NCBI GenBank assembly: GCA_019637155.1
Contig: JAHBWE010000026.1
Coordinates: 50,505 to 114,504 of the forward strand
Length of the DNA stretch: 64,000 nucleotides
Direction: 5' to 3'
Origin: Labilithrix sp.
Lineage (GTDB): Bacteria; Myxococcota_A; Polyangia; Polyangiales; Polyangiaceae
The position numbers and the translations under genes were made by a program. Under the pieces are notes generated by a model. It did not search any database. It worked only from the letters and a program-made list of their open reading frames with translations, and had not been told where the DNA came from. Below are positions 16,031 to 23,394 of the stretch, piece by piece. Each line of letters starts with the position of its first letter. The stretch's first letter is position 1.

Positions 16031-16668
16031 TCCGAGTCTGCATCGTCGACGATCAGACCATCGTCCGGCAGGGCCTACGATCGCTGCTCGGCATCGTCCC
16101 TGACTTCGAGGTCGTCGCGGAGGCGGGTGACGGCGAGGAAGCGCTCCAGGTCATCGCATCGTGTCGGCCCGACATCGTGCTCCTCGACATCCGAATGCCG
16201 AAGCTCGATGGCATCGGCGTCCTCGATGTCCTCGCGAAGCGTCCCGATCCCCCTGCGTGCCTGATCCTGACCACCTTCGATGATGACGAGCTCGTCCTCC
16301 GCGGGATCGCGCGCGGTGCTCGCGGCTATCTCCTGAAGGACGTGTCGCTCGAGCAGCTCACGGCCGCGATCCGCACGCTCGCGGACGGCGGAAGCGTGAT
16401 TGCGCCGGCCGTCACCGACCGTGTCCTCCGCGGAATCGAGCGCTTCGGCGCCGGCTTCGAATCGCTGTCTCCGCCGGAATCCCTTACCAAGCGCGAGATC
16501 GAGATCCTGCGAACGATGGCGAGCGGATTCAGCAATCGCGAGATCGCAAAGGCGTGCTTCGTGGCCGAGGGGACGGTAAAGAATCACATCTCGAACATTC
16601 TCACGAAGCTGGGCGTTCGCGACCGCACCCGCGCCGTTTTGCGCGCGCTTCACCTCGGATTGATCTGA
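16027..16668 (+). CDS. LuxR/NarL-family response regulator
   Basis: A 213-residue protein. The receiver domain begins MIRVCIVDDQTIVRQGLRSL, with phospho-acceptor Asp54 in VLLDIRMPKLDG and the conserved Lys in GYLLKDVSLEQL. The C-terminal HTH reads LTKREIEILRTMASGFSNRE followed by IAKACFVAEGTVKNHISNIL. It is translationally coupled to the kinase by a four-base overlap and lies 2 bases before the MerT fusion. It is the only DNA-binding regulator in this mercury operon and probably activates it, perhaps through the elements at 13180 and 14318. Confidence 0.93.
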   Translation: MIRVCIVDDQTIVRQGLRSLLGIVPDFEVVAEAGDGEEALQVIASCRPDIVLLDIRMPKLDGIGVLDVLAKRPDPPACLILTTFDDDELVLRGIARGARGYLLKDVSLEQLTAAIRTLADGGSVIAPAVTDRVLRGIERFGAGFESLSPPESLTKREIEILRTMASGFSNREIAKACFVAEGTVKNHISNILTKLGVRDRTRAVLRALHLGLI

Positions 16669-16670
16669 CG

Positions 16671-17345
16671 ATGACGGAACCGGCACTCGCAAACCAGGAA
16701 TCCCGTGAGTCGAGCGCCATCGCGAGACGCGCGTCTCTCGGCGGGGCCGTGCTCGCGGCGGTCGCGGCGTCTTCGTGTTGCATCGGTCCACTCGTCGTCG
16801 CGGCGCTCGGACTCGGCGGCGCCGGCGCGTTCGCCACGATTGGTGCGTACCGGCCGCACATCCTCGTTGGAACTGTCGGACTCCTCGGCGTCGGCTATTA
16901 CCTGACCTACCGAAAGGCGAAGCCGACGGCAGACGCGTGCGGTTGCGCGACCGCTCGCCGAGGCAAGAGCGCTCGGGCCGCCAAGATCGGGCTCTGGATC
17001 GCCACCGGCACGGTCGTTCTGTTCGCCGCGATCCCGTCCGTGCTCGCTCACGTCGCGCGCCAAGACGTCCACGTGCCCGCGGCTCCGGGCGCGACGATGG
17101 TGACGGCCGCGATCCACGTTCAAGGGATCGACTGCGAGGGATGTGCAACCGGACTGCGCAAGGCGATGCGCGGCGTCGGCGGCTTCCACGACCTCAAGCT
17201 CGACATCCCGCATCAGACCGTCGTCGTGAGCTACGAGCCAGCGCCGGGGCGGCTCGAAGCGTACGCGAAGGCGATCGAGGCCGAGACGGGCTTCGAGGTC
17301 GCGCTTCCTCCGATCGCCGCCGCGGGTACGCCCGCCTCGCCCTGA
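16671..17345 (+). CDS. MerT-MerP fusion, mercuric ion transporter
   Basis: A 224-residue protein. The N-terminal half is MerT-like: ASLGGAVLAAVAASSCCIGP has the vicinal Cys pair in the first membrane helix, followed by GLGGAGAFATIG and more helices, with DACGCATA in the loop. The C-terminal part (about 140-215) is an HMA domain with VQGIDCEGCATGLRKAM, corresponding to periplasmic MerP. MerP normally hands Hg(II) to MerT for import towards the cytoplasmic reductase. No MerA lies in the window. It begins 2 bases after the response regulator and is the last clear member of the operon. Confidence 0.85.
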   Translation: MTEPALANQESRESSAIARRASLGGAVLAAVAASSCCIGPLVVAALGLGGAGAFATIGAYRPHILVGTVGLLGVGYYLTYRKAKPTADACGCATARRGKSARAAKIGLWIATGTVVLFAAIPSVLAHVARQDVHVPAAPGATMVTAAIHVQGIDCEGCATGLRKAMRGVGGFHDLKLDIPHQTVVVSYEPAPGRLEAYAKAIEAETGFEVALPPIAAAGTPASP

Positions 17346-17396
17346 CACCGAACCGTCGCTTGCTCGACGCTTTCTTCGCGGGTACCTCAAACGAAG

Positions 17397-18134
17397 ATGA
17401 GGTCGACCGTTCAGCTGCTTCCCGCCGCGCTCGTGATGCTCGCGGCATGTCACGAAGGAAGGACGCCCACCGTCCGTCAACCGGCGCCGGAGACGCGCGC
17501 CGCTGCTGTCCCGAGTGCGCTGAGCCCGCAGCTCGAGGCTTCGTTCAAAAAGTGGGAGGACGCTGGGCCTTCGGGTGACGACGAGCATCGCGGGCGCCTT
17601 GCGCAGCTCGCGACCGCCGTTCGGCGCCGCCTGGATGAGACGAAGCAGGCGGAAGTCCTCTTCGTCTGCACGCACAACTCGCGTCGAAGCCACATGGCGC
17701 AGCTCCTTGGTCTCGCGGCCGCCCGCCGGAAGGGCTTGAACGTACGCACGTTCTCCGGCGGAACAGAAGCAACGGCGTTCAACCCGCGAGCGATTGCCGC
17801 CTTGCAGCGGGTCGGCTTCGAGATCGGCGCGGGTGACGGGACCAACCCGCACTACTCCGTCCGCATGAGCCCGTCCGTTGATCCGGTCGAAGCGTTCTCG
17901 AAGCGCCTGACCGATCCGCCGAACCCGACGTCCGGCTTCATCGTGGTGATGACGTGCTCCCAGGCCGACACCGCATGCCCGTACGTTCAGGGCGCCGTCG
18001 CGAGGATCCCCGTGCCGTACGACGACCCCAAGATCGCGGACGGTACGCCCGAGGAGGCCGCACGTTACGACGAGCGCGTCGCGCAGATCGGCCGTGACCT
18101 CGCGTGGGTCTTTGGCCGTGTTTCGAGCCCGTGA
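17397..18134 (+). CDS. ArsC/low-molecular-weight phosphatase-like lipoprotein
   Basis: A 245-residue protein whose signal MRSTVQLLPAALVMLAACHE gives lipid Cys18. The catalytic P-loop VLFVCTHNSRRSHMAQLLG (C91-x5-R) belongs to low-molecular-weight tyrosine phosphatases and arsenate reductases. VVMTCSQADTACPYV places Cys187 and Cys194 like the Cys82/Cys89 redox pair of pI258-type ArsC. A thioredoxin-coupled arsenate reductase is therefore likely, yet the signal sequence puts it outside the cytoplasm, where arsenate reductase is not expected. It starts 52 bases after the MerT fusion and ends 60 bases before arsR. It could instead act as an envelope phosphatase. Confidence 0.75.
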   Translation: MRSTVQLLPAALVMLAACHEGRTPTVRQPAPETRAAAVPSALSPQLEASFKKWEDAGPSGDDEHRGRLAQLATAVRRRLDETKQAEVLFVCTHNSRRSHMAQLLGLAAARRKGLNVRTFSGGTEATAFNPRAIAALQRVGFEIGAGDGTNPHYSVRMSPSVDPVEAFSKRLTDPPNPTSGFIVVMTCSQADTACPYVQGAVARIPVPYDDPKIADGTPEEAARYDERVAQIGRDLAWVFGRVSSP

Positions 18135-18167
18135 GCGGAAGCTCCACCTCAACGAGGCTTGCTTCCA

Positions 18168-18192
18168 TAGTTCCAGTGTTCTAGAACAATCG
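18168..18192. promoter_or_regulatory. ArsR-type operator 1
   Basis: TAGTTC, five bases, then TTCTAGAACAATCG, ending one base before the arsR ATG. The core GTTCTAGAAC is palindromic. The same 25-base arrangement recurs at 24912-24936, which points to one regulator for both. Confidence 0.65.
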
Positions 18193-18193
18193 T

Positions 18194-18499
18194 ATGTCTC
18201 GTAAGCTGGAGACTCATGCCGAACAGCTTGCGGCGCTGGGCCATCCCGTGCGGCTCGCGATCTTGCGCCACGTCGTTCAAGCCGGACCCGAAGGCGTCGC
18301 CGCGGGCGACATCCAGTCGAAGGTCGACATCCCGGCGTCGACGCTGAGCCACCACATCCAGCAGCTCTCGCGGACCGGCCTCGTCGAGGCTCGTCGAGAC
18401 GGCACGTACATTTACTACAGCGCCCTGGTCGCCAACCTGCGCGCGCTCACGGACTACCTCTGGGAAGACTGCTGCAAGGGCGGCAAGGGCACGTGCTGA
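18194..18499 (+). CDS. arsR: ArsR/SmtB-family repressor
   Basis: A 101-residue winged-helix protein (EQLAALGHPVRLAILRHVVQ, then DIPASTLSHHIQQLSRTG and ARRDGTYIYYSA). A C-terminal WEDCCKGGKGTC supplies three cysteines, suited to binding As(III), as in ArsR variants with C-terminal sites. The operator-like palindrome ends one base before the ATG and no SD sequence is visible, so the mRNA may be nearly leaderless and autorepressed. Acr3, ArsC and ArsH follow on the same strand. Confidence 0.9.
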   Translation: MSRKLETHAEQLAALGHPVRLAILRHVVQAGPEGVAAGDIQSKVDIPASTLSHHIQQLSRTGLVEARRDGTYIYYSALVANLRALTDYLWEDCCKGGKGTC

Positions 18500-18558
18500 C
18501 GGATTCCGAGCACCCGCTGTTTCGATCCTTCCGCAAGTTTCAAAATAGGAATTTCGCC

Positions 18559-18603
18559 ATGATCAACGTCACCCACCCCTACCTCGGCGGCTTCGATGGC
18601 TGA
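18559..18603 (+). CDS. Possible 14-codon leader ORF overlapping acr3
   Basis: ATG at 18559, preceded by AGGAA, encodes MINVTHPYLGGFDG and stops at 18601-18603, overlapping the acr3 ATG (18596) in another frame. acr3 has no clear SD of its own, so translation of this mini-ORF may couple to acr3. It could be chance. Confidence 0.35.
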   Translation: MINVTHPYLGGFDG

Positions 18604-19696
18604 CGTCGCCCTCGCGAACGGTCAGGAGGAGCCGACAGCGGCGCCGAAGGTCGCCGCCAAGCTCTCGGTCATCGATCGCTTCCTGCCCATCTGGATCTTC
18701 GTCGCCATGGGGCTCGGAGTGGGCCTCGGTCGCCTTTATCCGGCCATCGGGCCGGCGCTCGATACCGTCAAGATCGGAGGCGTCTCGCTGCCGATCGCGA
18801 TCGGCCTCTTCTGGATGATGTACCCGGTCCTCGCGAAGGTTCGGTACGGCAAGCTCACCTCCGTTGGGGCAAACGCAAAGCTCTTCACCGCCTCGCTGGT
18901 CTTCAACTGGGTCCTCGGGCCCATTCTGATGTTCACCCTTGCGTGGCTGCTCTTGCCGGACCTTCCGCACTACCGGACGGGGCTCATCCTCATCGGTCTC
19001 GCGCGTTGCATCGCCATGGTTCTCATCTGGAACATGTTGGCGAAAGGCAGCAACGAGATCGCCGCGCTGCTCGTCGCGCTCAACTCGGTATTCCAGATCC
19101 TTTTCTACTCGGTGCTGGGCTGGCTCTTCATCACGGTCGTTCCCCGGTGGCTCGGAGCAGAAGGCGCGGCATTCCACGTCTCGATGGCAGAGATCGCGAA
19201 GAGCGTGCTGTTGTTCCTCGGGGTGCCGCTCGCCGCGGGTGCACTCACTCGGTCCGTCCTCGTTCGGCGGCGCGGTGAGGATTGGTACACGCGCAGGTTC
19301 CTACCGAAGGTCGGTCCGACGGCGCTCCTTGGGCTCCTCTACACGATCGTCCTCATGTTCGCGATGCAGGGCGACAAGATCGTGAGCCTGCCCCTCGACG
19401 TTCTGCGCATTTCCGTGCCGCTGGTTCTCTACTTCGGAATCATGTTCACGGCCGCATTCCTTCTTTCGAAGAAGCTTGGGTTCTCCTACGAGGAGACTGC
19501 GTCGCTCTCGTTCACGGCGGCGGGGAACAACTTCGAGCTCGCAATCGCCGTCGCGATCGGTCTCTTCGGAATTTCGTCCGGTGAGGCGCTCGCGGGCGTC
19601 GTCGGCCCGCTCATCGAGGTCCCTGCGCTCCTTGCGCTCGTGTACCTGTCGCTTTGGTTGAAACGGCGATTGTTCGCCACGGAGGAAGCGCGATGA
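18596..19696 (+). CDS. acr3: Acr3-family arsenite efflux permease
   Basis: A 366-residue membrane protein with about ten helices. Family marks include PIAIGLFWMMYPVLAKVRYG, the conserved cysteine segment GLARCIAMVLIWNMLAKGSN, and the C-terminal SLSFTAAGNNFELAIAVAIG. Acr3 expels As(III) using the proton-motive force. It is part of the operon arsR-acr3-arsC-arsH. Its stop overlaps the arsC start (ATGA). The likely start is the ATG at 18596, inside the short leader ORF. Confidence 0.95.
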   Translation: MADVALANGQEEPTAAPKVAAKLSVIDRFLPIWIFVAMGLGVGLGRLYPAIGPALDTVKIGGVSLPIAIGLFWMMYPVLAKVRYGKLTSVGANAKLFTASLVFNWVLGPILMFTLAWLLLPDLPHYRTGLILIGLARCIAMVLIWNMLAKGSNEIAALLVALNSVFQILFYSVLGWLFITVVPRWLGAEGAAFHVSMAEIAKSVLLFLGVPLAAGALTRSVLVRRRGEDWYTRRFLPKVGPTALLGLLYTIVLMFAMQGDKIVSLPLDVLRISVPLVLYFGIMFTAAFLLSKKLGFSYEETASLSFTAAGNNFELAIAVAIGLFGISSGEALAGVVGPLIEVPALLALVYLSLWLKRRLFATEEAR

Positions 19697-20097
19697 AGAC
19701 GGTTCTCTTTGCCTGCGTGCACAACGCGGGACGCTCGCAGATGGCCGCCGCGTGGTTCAATCGACTCGCTGATCCTGCGAAGGCGCGGGCGATCTCGGCC
19801 GGGACGGAGCCCGGCACGCGCGTTCACCCGGAGGTCCTCGAGGTCATGAAGGAGGTCGACATCGACCTGTCCGCTCAGCGTCCGACGTATCTCTCGGACG
19901 ATCTTGCGCGCACCGCGACGATGCTGATCACGATGGGGTGCGGCGAGGCATGCCCGGTCGTCCCGGGCCTCCGACGAGACGATTGGCCGCTCGACGATCC
20001 GAAGGGCCGACCCGCTGCCGAGGTCCGACAAATTCGCGACGACATCCGAGGCCGGGTCAGCGAGCTCGTCACGCGCGAAGGCTGGGCCTCCGCCTAG
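19693..20097 (+). CDS. arsC: Arsenate reductase, low-molecular-weight phosphatase type
   Basis: A 134-residue cytoplasmic protein with the P-loop LFACVHNAGRSQMAAAWF (Cys8-x5-Arg14) and a second cysteine pair in TMGCGEACPVVPG. This is the usual build of LMW-type ArsC enzymes that reduce As(V) to As(III) for export. The C-terminal WPLDDPKGRPAAEVRQIRDD is typical of the family. It is coupled to acr3 by a four-base overlap. The upstream start at 19654 is rejected because it would lie inside acr3. It is cytoplasmic, unlike the lipoprotein homologue at 17397. Confidence 0.94.
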   Translation: MKTVLFACVHNAGRSQMAAAWFNRLADPAKARAISAGTEPGTRVHPEVLEVMKEVDIDLSAQRPTYLSDDLARTATMLITMGCGEACPVVPGLRRDDWPLDDPKGRPAAEVRQIRDDIRGRVSELVTREGWASA

Positions 20098-20101
20098 ACG
20101 C

Positions 20102-20860
20102 ATGAGCGATCTTCCGAATATCGCCCATGAGCATCTGGACATTCCGGATCTGGGCAAGCTGCGCGCGGCGTCCTCCTCGCACCGGCCACGAATCCTCCTG
20201 CTGTACGGATCGCTGCGGGAGCGGTCGTACAGCCGGTTCTTGACGCTCGAGGCGGCGCGCCTGCTCGGACACTTCGGCGCCGAGGCACGCGTGTTCGACC
20301 CGCGCGGCTTGCCCATGCCGGACAGCACGCCTCCCGATCATCCCAAGGTCCAGGAGCTGCGTGAGCTCTCGAATTGGTCCGAAGGCCACGTCTGGTGCAG
20401 TCCAGAACGGCACGGAACGCTCACCGGAATCTTGAAGAGCCAGATCGACTGGCTGCCCTTGAATGTCGGGAGCATTCGGCCCACGCAGGGCAGAACGCTC
20501 GCCGTCATGCAGGTCTCGGGCGGTTCGCAGTCGTTCAACGCCGTGAATGCCCTGCGCCTGCTGGGCCGCTGGATGCGGATGTTCACGATTCCGAATCAAT
20601 CGTCGGTCGCAAAGGCGTTTCAGGAGTTCGACGACGACGGCCGCATGAAGCCCTCGTCGTACTACGACCGCGTCGTCGACGTCATGGAGGAGCTCGTGAA
20701 GTTCACGCTCCTCTTGCGTGACCGCTCGACCTACCTCACGGACCGTTACAGCGAGCGAAAGGAAGAAGCTGCGAAGAGCGAGGCTCGCGCGCTCGCCGCG
20801 GCGGCGATGAGCCACGAGTCGAAGGGCGAAGCTGGGCAGCGGCAATCGGGGGGATCATGA
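20102..20860 (+). CDS. arsH: ArsH NADPH-dependent FMN reductase
   Basis: A 252-residue flavodoxin-fold protein. The FMN-binding segment is ILLLYGSLRERSYSRFLTLE, and SPERHGTLTGILKSQIDWLP and VMQVSGGSQSFNAVNALRLL are characteristic of ArsH. ArsH reduces flavins and quinones and can oxidise trivalent methyl-arsenicals. It starts 4 bases after arsC and overlaps the following lipoprotein gene by ATGA. The Ala/Glu-rich C-terminus is variable in the family. Confidence 0.95.
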   Translation: MSDLPNIAHEHLDIPDLGKLRAASSSHRPRILLLYGSLRERSYSRFLTLEAARLLGHFGAEARVFDPRGLPMPDSTPPDHPKVQELRELSNWSEGHVWCSPERHGTLTGILKSQIDWLPLNVGSIRPTQGRTLAVMQVSGGSQSFNAVNALRLLGRWMRMFTIPNQSSVAKAFQEFDDDGRMKPSSYYDRVVDVMEELVKFTLLLRDRSTYLTDRYSERKEEAAKSEARALAAAAMSHESKGEAGQRQSGGS

Positions 20861-21243
20861 AAAGAAGCTTCGCAATCGGATCGGGGATGCTGGCCGTCTC
20901 GACGGCGTGCGCGCCGCCGCCGCAAGAAGGCCGCCTCTATCGCCATGATGTAGCGGCGGTCTCTCGGTTCACGATCGAGAATACTTCGGCGGCTTCGGCG
21001 AACGCGTCCGCAGAGCTTGCGGATGGCACGCGCTGCGAGGGCCGCGTCTCGCGAACGGACAGAGCCGACAACGCGCGCTCGGTGGATTCGGACAGCGATG
21101 CGACGACGGATGCAGGTGTCGCTGTTCTCGTCTGTCGATCCAATGCGGTTCTGCGGTGCAGGCTCGTGCACCGGATCGCCGAGACGTACGCCTTCGGCGA
21201 GTGTGCCGACCAGTATGGCGTTCGCTACACCGTCGTCTTCTGA
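20857..21243 (+). CDS. Small exported protein of unknown function in the ars operon
   Basis: A 128-residue protein with a lipoprotein-like start (MKRSFAIGSGMLAVSTACAP, Cys18). The mature part has four cysteines (TRCEGR, VLVCRS, RCRL, GECAD) and beta-rich spacing, but I recognise no family. It is translationally coupled to arsH (ATGA overlap) and overlaps the convergent MFS gene by 19 bases. The coupling suggests an accessory envelope role in arsenic resistance. Confidence 0.65.
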   Translation: MKRSFAIGSGMLAVSTACAPPPQEGRLYRHDVAAVSRFTIENTSAASANASAELADGTRCEGRVSRTDRADNARSVDSDSDATTDAGVAVLVCRSNAVLRCRLVHRIAETYAFGECADQYGVRYTVVF

Positions 21244-22442
21244 GCCGCGAAGCCGTCGCGTGCCCAGGCCCAGGCCATCGCGCCCGCCACCGCGGTCAGA
21301 ACGGCGAGCCCGAGGAACGGGATCGCGTACGAGGCCGCCATCGTCTTCAGCAGGCCAACCGCGAGGGGCGCCGCCGCGCGGGCCGCGTTCGCTACCGTCG
21401 CGACGCGCCCGCTGACCGCGCCGTAGCGCTCCGTTCCGAAGACGTCCGCGATCACGACCGCACGTTCGAGCGTCATCAGGCCGTTCGCGGCTCCGAACAC
21501 GAGCGCGGAGGCGATCGCGACCGGATGGGCCGTCGCGAGCACCCCGACGAGGCTCAGGGCCTGAACGCCGAGGAGCACCGGAAGCCTCGCGCGCGCGCCG
21601 AGGAGGCGCTGGAACGTTTGGTAAAGGAGGCGAGCCGGGACCTGCGCGGCCCCGAGCAACCCTGTGACCGCTGCTGCCGCCGTCAGCTCGAATCCATTCT
21701 CGCGGAGATGGGTGACGAGATGCACCGTCACGCCGGCCGAGGCGAACGCTTGCAGGCTGAAGACGGCGGCGAGCACGGGAAAGCCGTCCGACGCGTGCGT
21801 GGACGCCCTGGCGGCGGGGGTGGGCTCCCGCCCTGGCTTCGCGGCTGCATGATGGCGCGGCAGCGCCGCGTTCAGCGGGACGACCGTCACCAGCGCGACC
21901 AACGCGAGGAGCAGCACGCTCCGCTCGTGACCGAAGCGCTCGTACAGCGCAGCCGTCAGCGGAACGAAGATCGTGCTGGCGAAGCCAGCGACCAGCGTCA
22001 CGCTGAGCAGCGCACGGGACCGCTCATTCGGGTCCGAAAACCACTTCGCGATCGCCGCGAACGCAGGCTCGTAGAGCACGGCGGCTTGGCTCACCCCGAT
22101 CAGCGCCCACGCGACATAGAAGGCGGCAAGAGTGTCGACCGAAGCGAGCGACGCGAAGGCTCCCACTCCGAGAAGGGCGCCGAGGGTCATCACCGGACGC
22201 GGCCCCCACCGATCGATGCTCGCGCCAGCAACCCACGCAGTCGCGGCCGAAGCGAGAATCGCGCCGGAGAACGCACCGGCGATCGACGCCTCGGAGGCCT
22301 GCAGGTGCGATGCGAACGGTCGAAGAAGGACTCCGAAGGAGTAATAGAGGATCCCCCACGCGACGGTCTCCGAGATGGATAGCATCGCGACGGCCCGCCA
22401 CGGCCTCACCGCGCTTCCGATCGGTGAGGCCGTCATCGACAT
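21225..22442 (-). CDS. MFS transporter, possible arsenical efflux pump
   Basis: A 405-residue protein with about 12 helices. MFS marks include GASIDRWGPRPVMTLGALLG between TM2 and TM3 and a central loop at about 185-210. Some MFS proteins in ars clusters (ArsK, ArsJ) export trivalent arsenicals or arsenate esters. This placement suggests such a role, but sequence alone does not separate it from other MFS pumps. The cysteine-rich mini-protein gene ends 3 bases before its ATG, so they are co-translated. It is the last gene of the leftward ars unit. Confidence 0.82.
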   Translation of the reverse strand: MSMTASPIGSAVRPWRAVAMLSISETVAWGILYYSFGVLLRPFASHLQASEASIAGAFSGAILASAATAWVAGASIDRWGPRPVMTLGALLGVGAFASLASVDTLAAFYVAWALIGVSQAAVLYEPAFAAIAKWFSDPNERSRALLSVTLVAGFASTIFVPLTAALYERFGHERSVLLLALVALVTVVPLNAALPRHHAAAKPGREPTPAARASTHASDGFPVLAAVFSLQAFASAGVTVHLVTHLRENGFELTAAAAVTGLLGAAQVPARLLYQTFQRLLGARARLPVLLGVQALSLVGVLATAHPVAIASALVFGAANGLMTLERAVVIADVFGTERYGAVSGRVATVANAARAAAPLAVGLLKTMAASYAIPFLGLAVLTAVAGAMAWAWARDGFAAQKTTV

Positions 22443-22445
22443 CGA

Positions 22446-22625
22446 TTAGCGGCAGCCGCAGGAGGACGGCTTCGCCGTCGCGCTCGCCGTCCCGCAGCAC
22501 TCTGGCTTGGCGGACGGCTCGCAGCACGTCTCCTTTTCGCTCGGCGAACAGCAACTCGCCTTCGGGGCGCTCGTGTTCTGGGTCGTCGACCCCATTGTCT
22601 TCGTCACTTCGTCGTTCGTCTTCAT
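22446..22625 (-). CDS. 59-residue cysteine-rich protein with CC pairs
   Basis: A short frame from the ATG at 22625: MKTNDEVTKTMGSTTQNTSA, then PKASCCSPSEKETCCEPSAK, then PECCGTASATAKPSSCGCR. Three vicinal Cys pairs plus a CGC end give eight cysteines in 35 residues and no hydrophobic core. It resembles a metallothionein-like or arsenic-chelating peptide. The same CC-Pro/Gly pattern forms the tail of the flavoprotein at 23395. It lies between the SigZ-like gene and the MFS gene, 3 bases before the latter, in the same direction. It matches no family I know. Confidence 0.65.
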   Translation of the reverse strand: MKTNDEVTKTMGSTTQNTSAPKASCCSPSEKETCCEPSAKPECCGTASATAKPSSCGCR

Positions 22626-22704
22626 TCGTCAGCTCCAGGTTTGGACCCCTCTCGAGGCTCTCACTCCTGAAGACGTGGACCGGTGACGAAGGACGCAGAA
22701 TCGA

Positions 22705-23310
22705 TCAGCACGACCTGCAAGATCCTCTGCTCCGCGGACGGCACGAGACGAAGTTGCCGTGTGCGTCGACCTCGAAGTCGCAGCACGCGCGCACGATGCC
22801 TTCGAGCAGGTGCTTCGCGCGCTGCACGCGCGACTTGGCGCCGGAGAGGGACAGCCCGACGCGTTGCGCCAGCTCCCGCTGCGTAAGCCCGTCGATCTCG
22901 GTGAGCTCGAGCGCGACGCGGTACTCCTCCGGCAAGAGATCCATCATCGGGCGGAACCAGGCCGCCATCTCCTCGTTGAAGTTGGCCTCGGGCTCCGGCG
23001 CGACGGGCTCGTCCACTTCATCGAGAGAAGTATGCGTGCGCGTCTTGCGCTTCCGCAGATGGTCGATCACGACGTTGCGGGCGATGCGAAACAACCACGG
23101 CGCGAGGCGCTCGGCGTCGCGCAGCTCCGTCGCGCTCTCGTGCACCTTGAGGAAGACCTCCTGCACGAGGTCATCCGTCGCCGCGGGCTCGACCCGACGC
23201 GCGATGAAGCGATGCACGTCGGCACGCAGCGAGAGGTGCGCACGGTCGAGCCGATCGACGGTCGGGGCCTCCAGGTTCGAGGTCACGTCGTCGAGAGTAG
23301 CAGTCGCCAT
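22705..23310 (-). CDS. SigZ-like ECF sigma factor with cysteine-rich tail
   Basis: A 201-residue ECF sigma factor. Region 2 has DDLVQEVFLKVHESATELRD and LAPWLFRIARNVVIDHLRKR; region 4 has YRVALELTEIDGLTQRELAQ and GLSLSGAKSRVQRAKHLLEG. The C-terminus VRACCDFEVDAHGNFVSCRP plus CRSC resembles the cysteine-containing end of SigZ proteins. The ATG at 23310 has GAAGG 8 bases upstream; the ATG at 23316 is too close to it. It lies in the leftward ars unit between the flavoprotein and the Cys-rich peptide. Metal or arsenic sensing through the tail is an inference. Confidence 0.85.
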   Translation of the reverse strand: MATATLDDVTSNLEAPTVDRLDRAHLSLRADVHRFIARRVEPAATDDLVQEVFLKVHESATELRDAERLAPWLFRIARNVVIDHLRKRKTRTHTSLDEVDEPVAPEPEANFNEEMAAWFRPMMDLLPEEYRVALELTEIDGLTQRELAQRVGLSLSGAKSRVQRAKHLLEGIVRACCDFEVDAHGNFVSCRPRSRGSCRSC

Positions 23311-23394
23311 CGTCATGTCCTTCAAGACGAAGGACGACGCGAATGGACGCAACAAAGTCGCTGAAGCGCGTTTCCTAGCGGTTTCGAGACGTCT

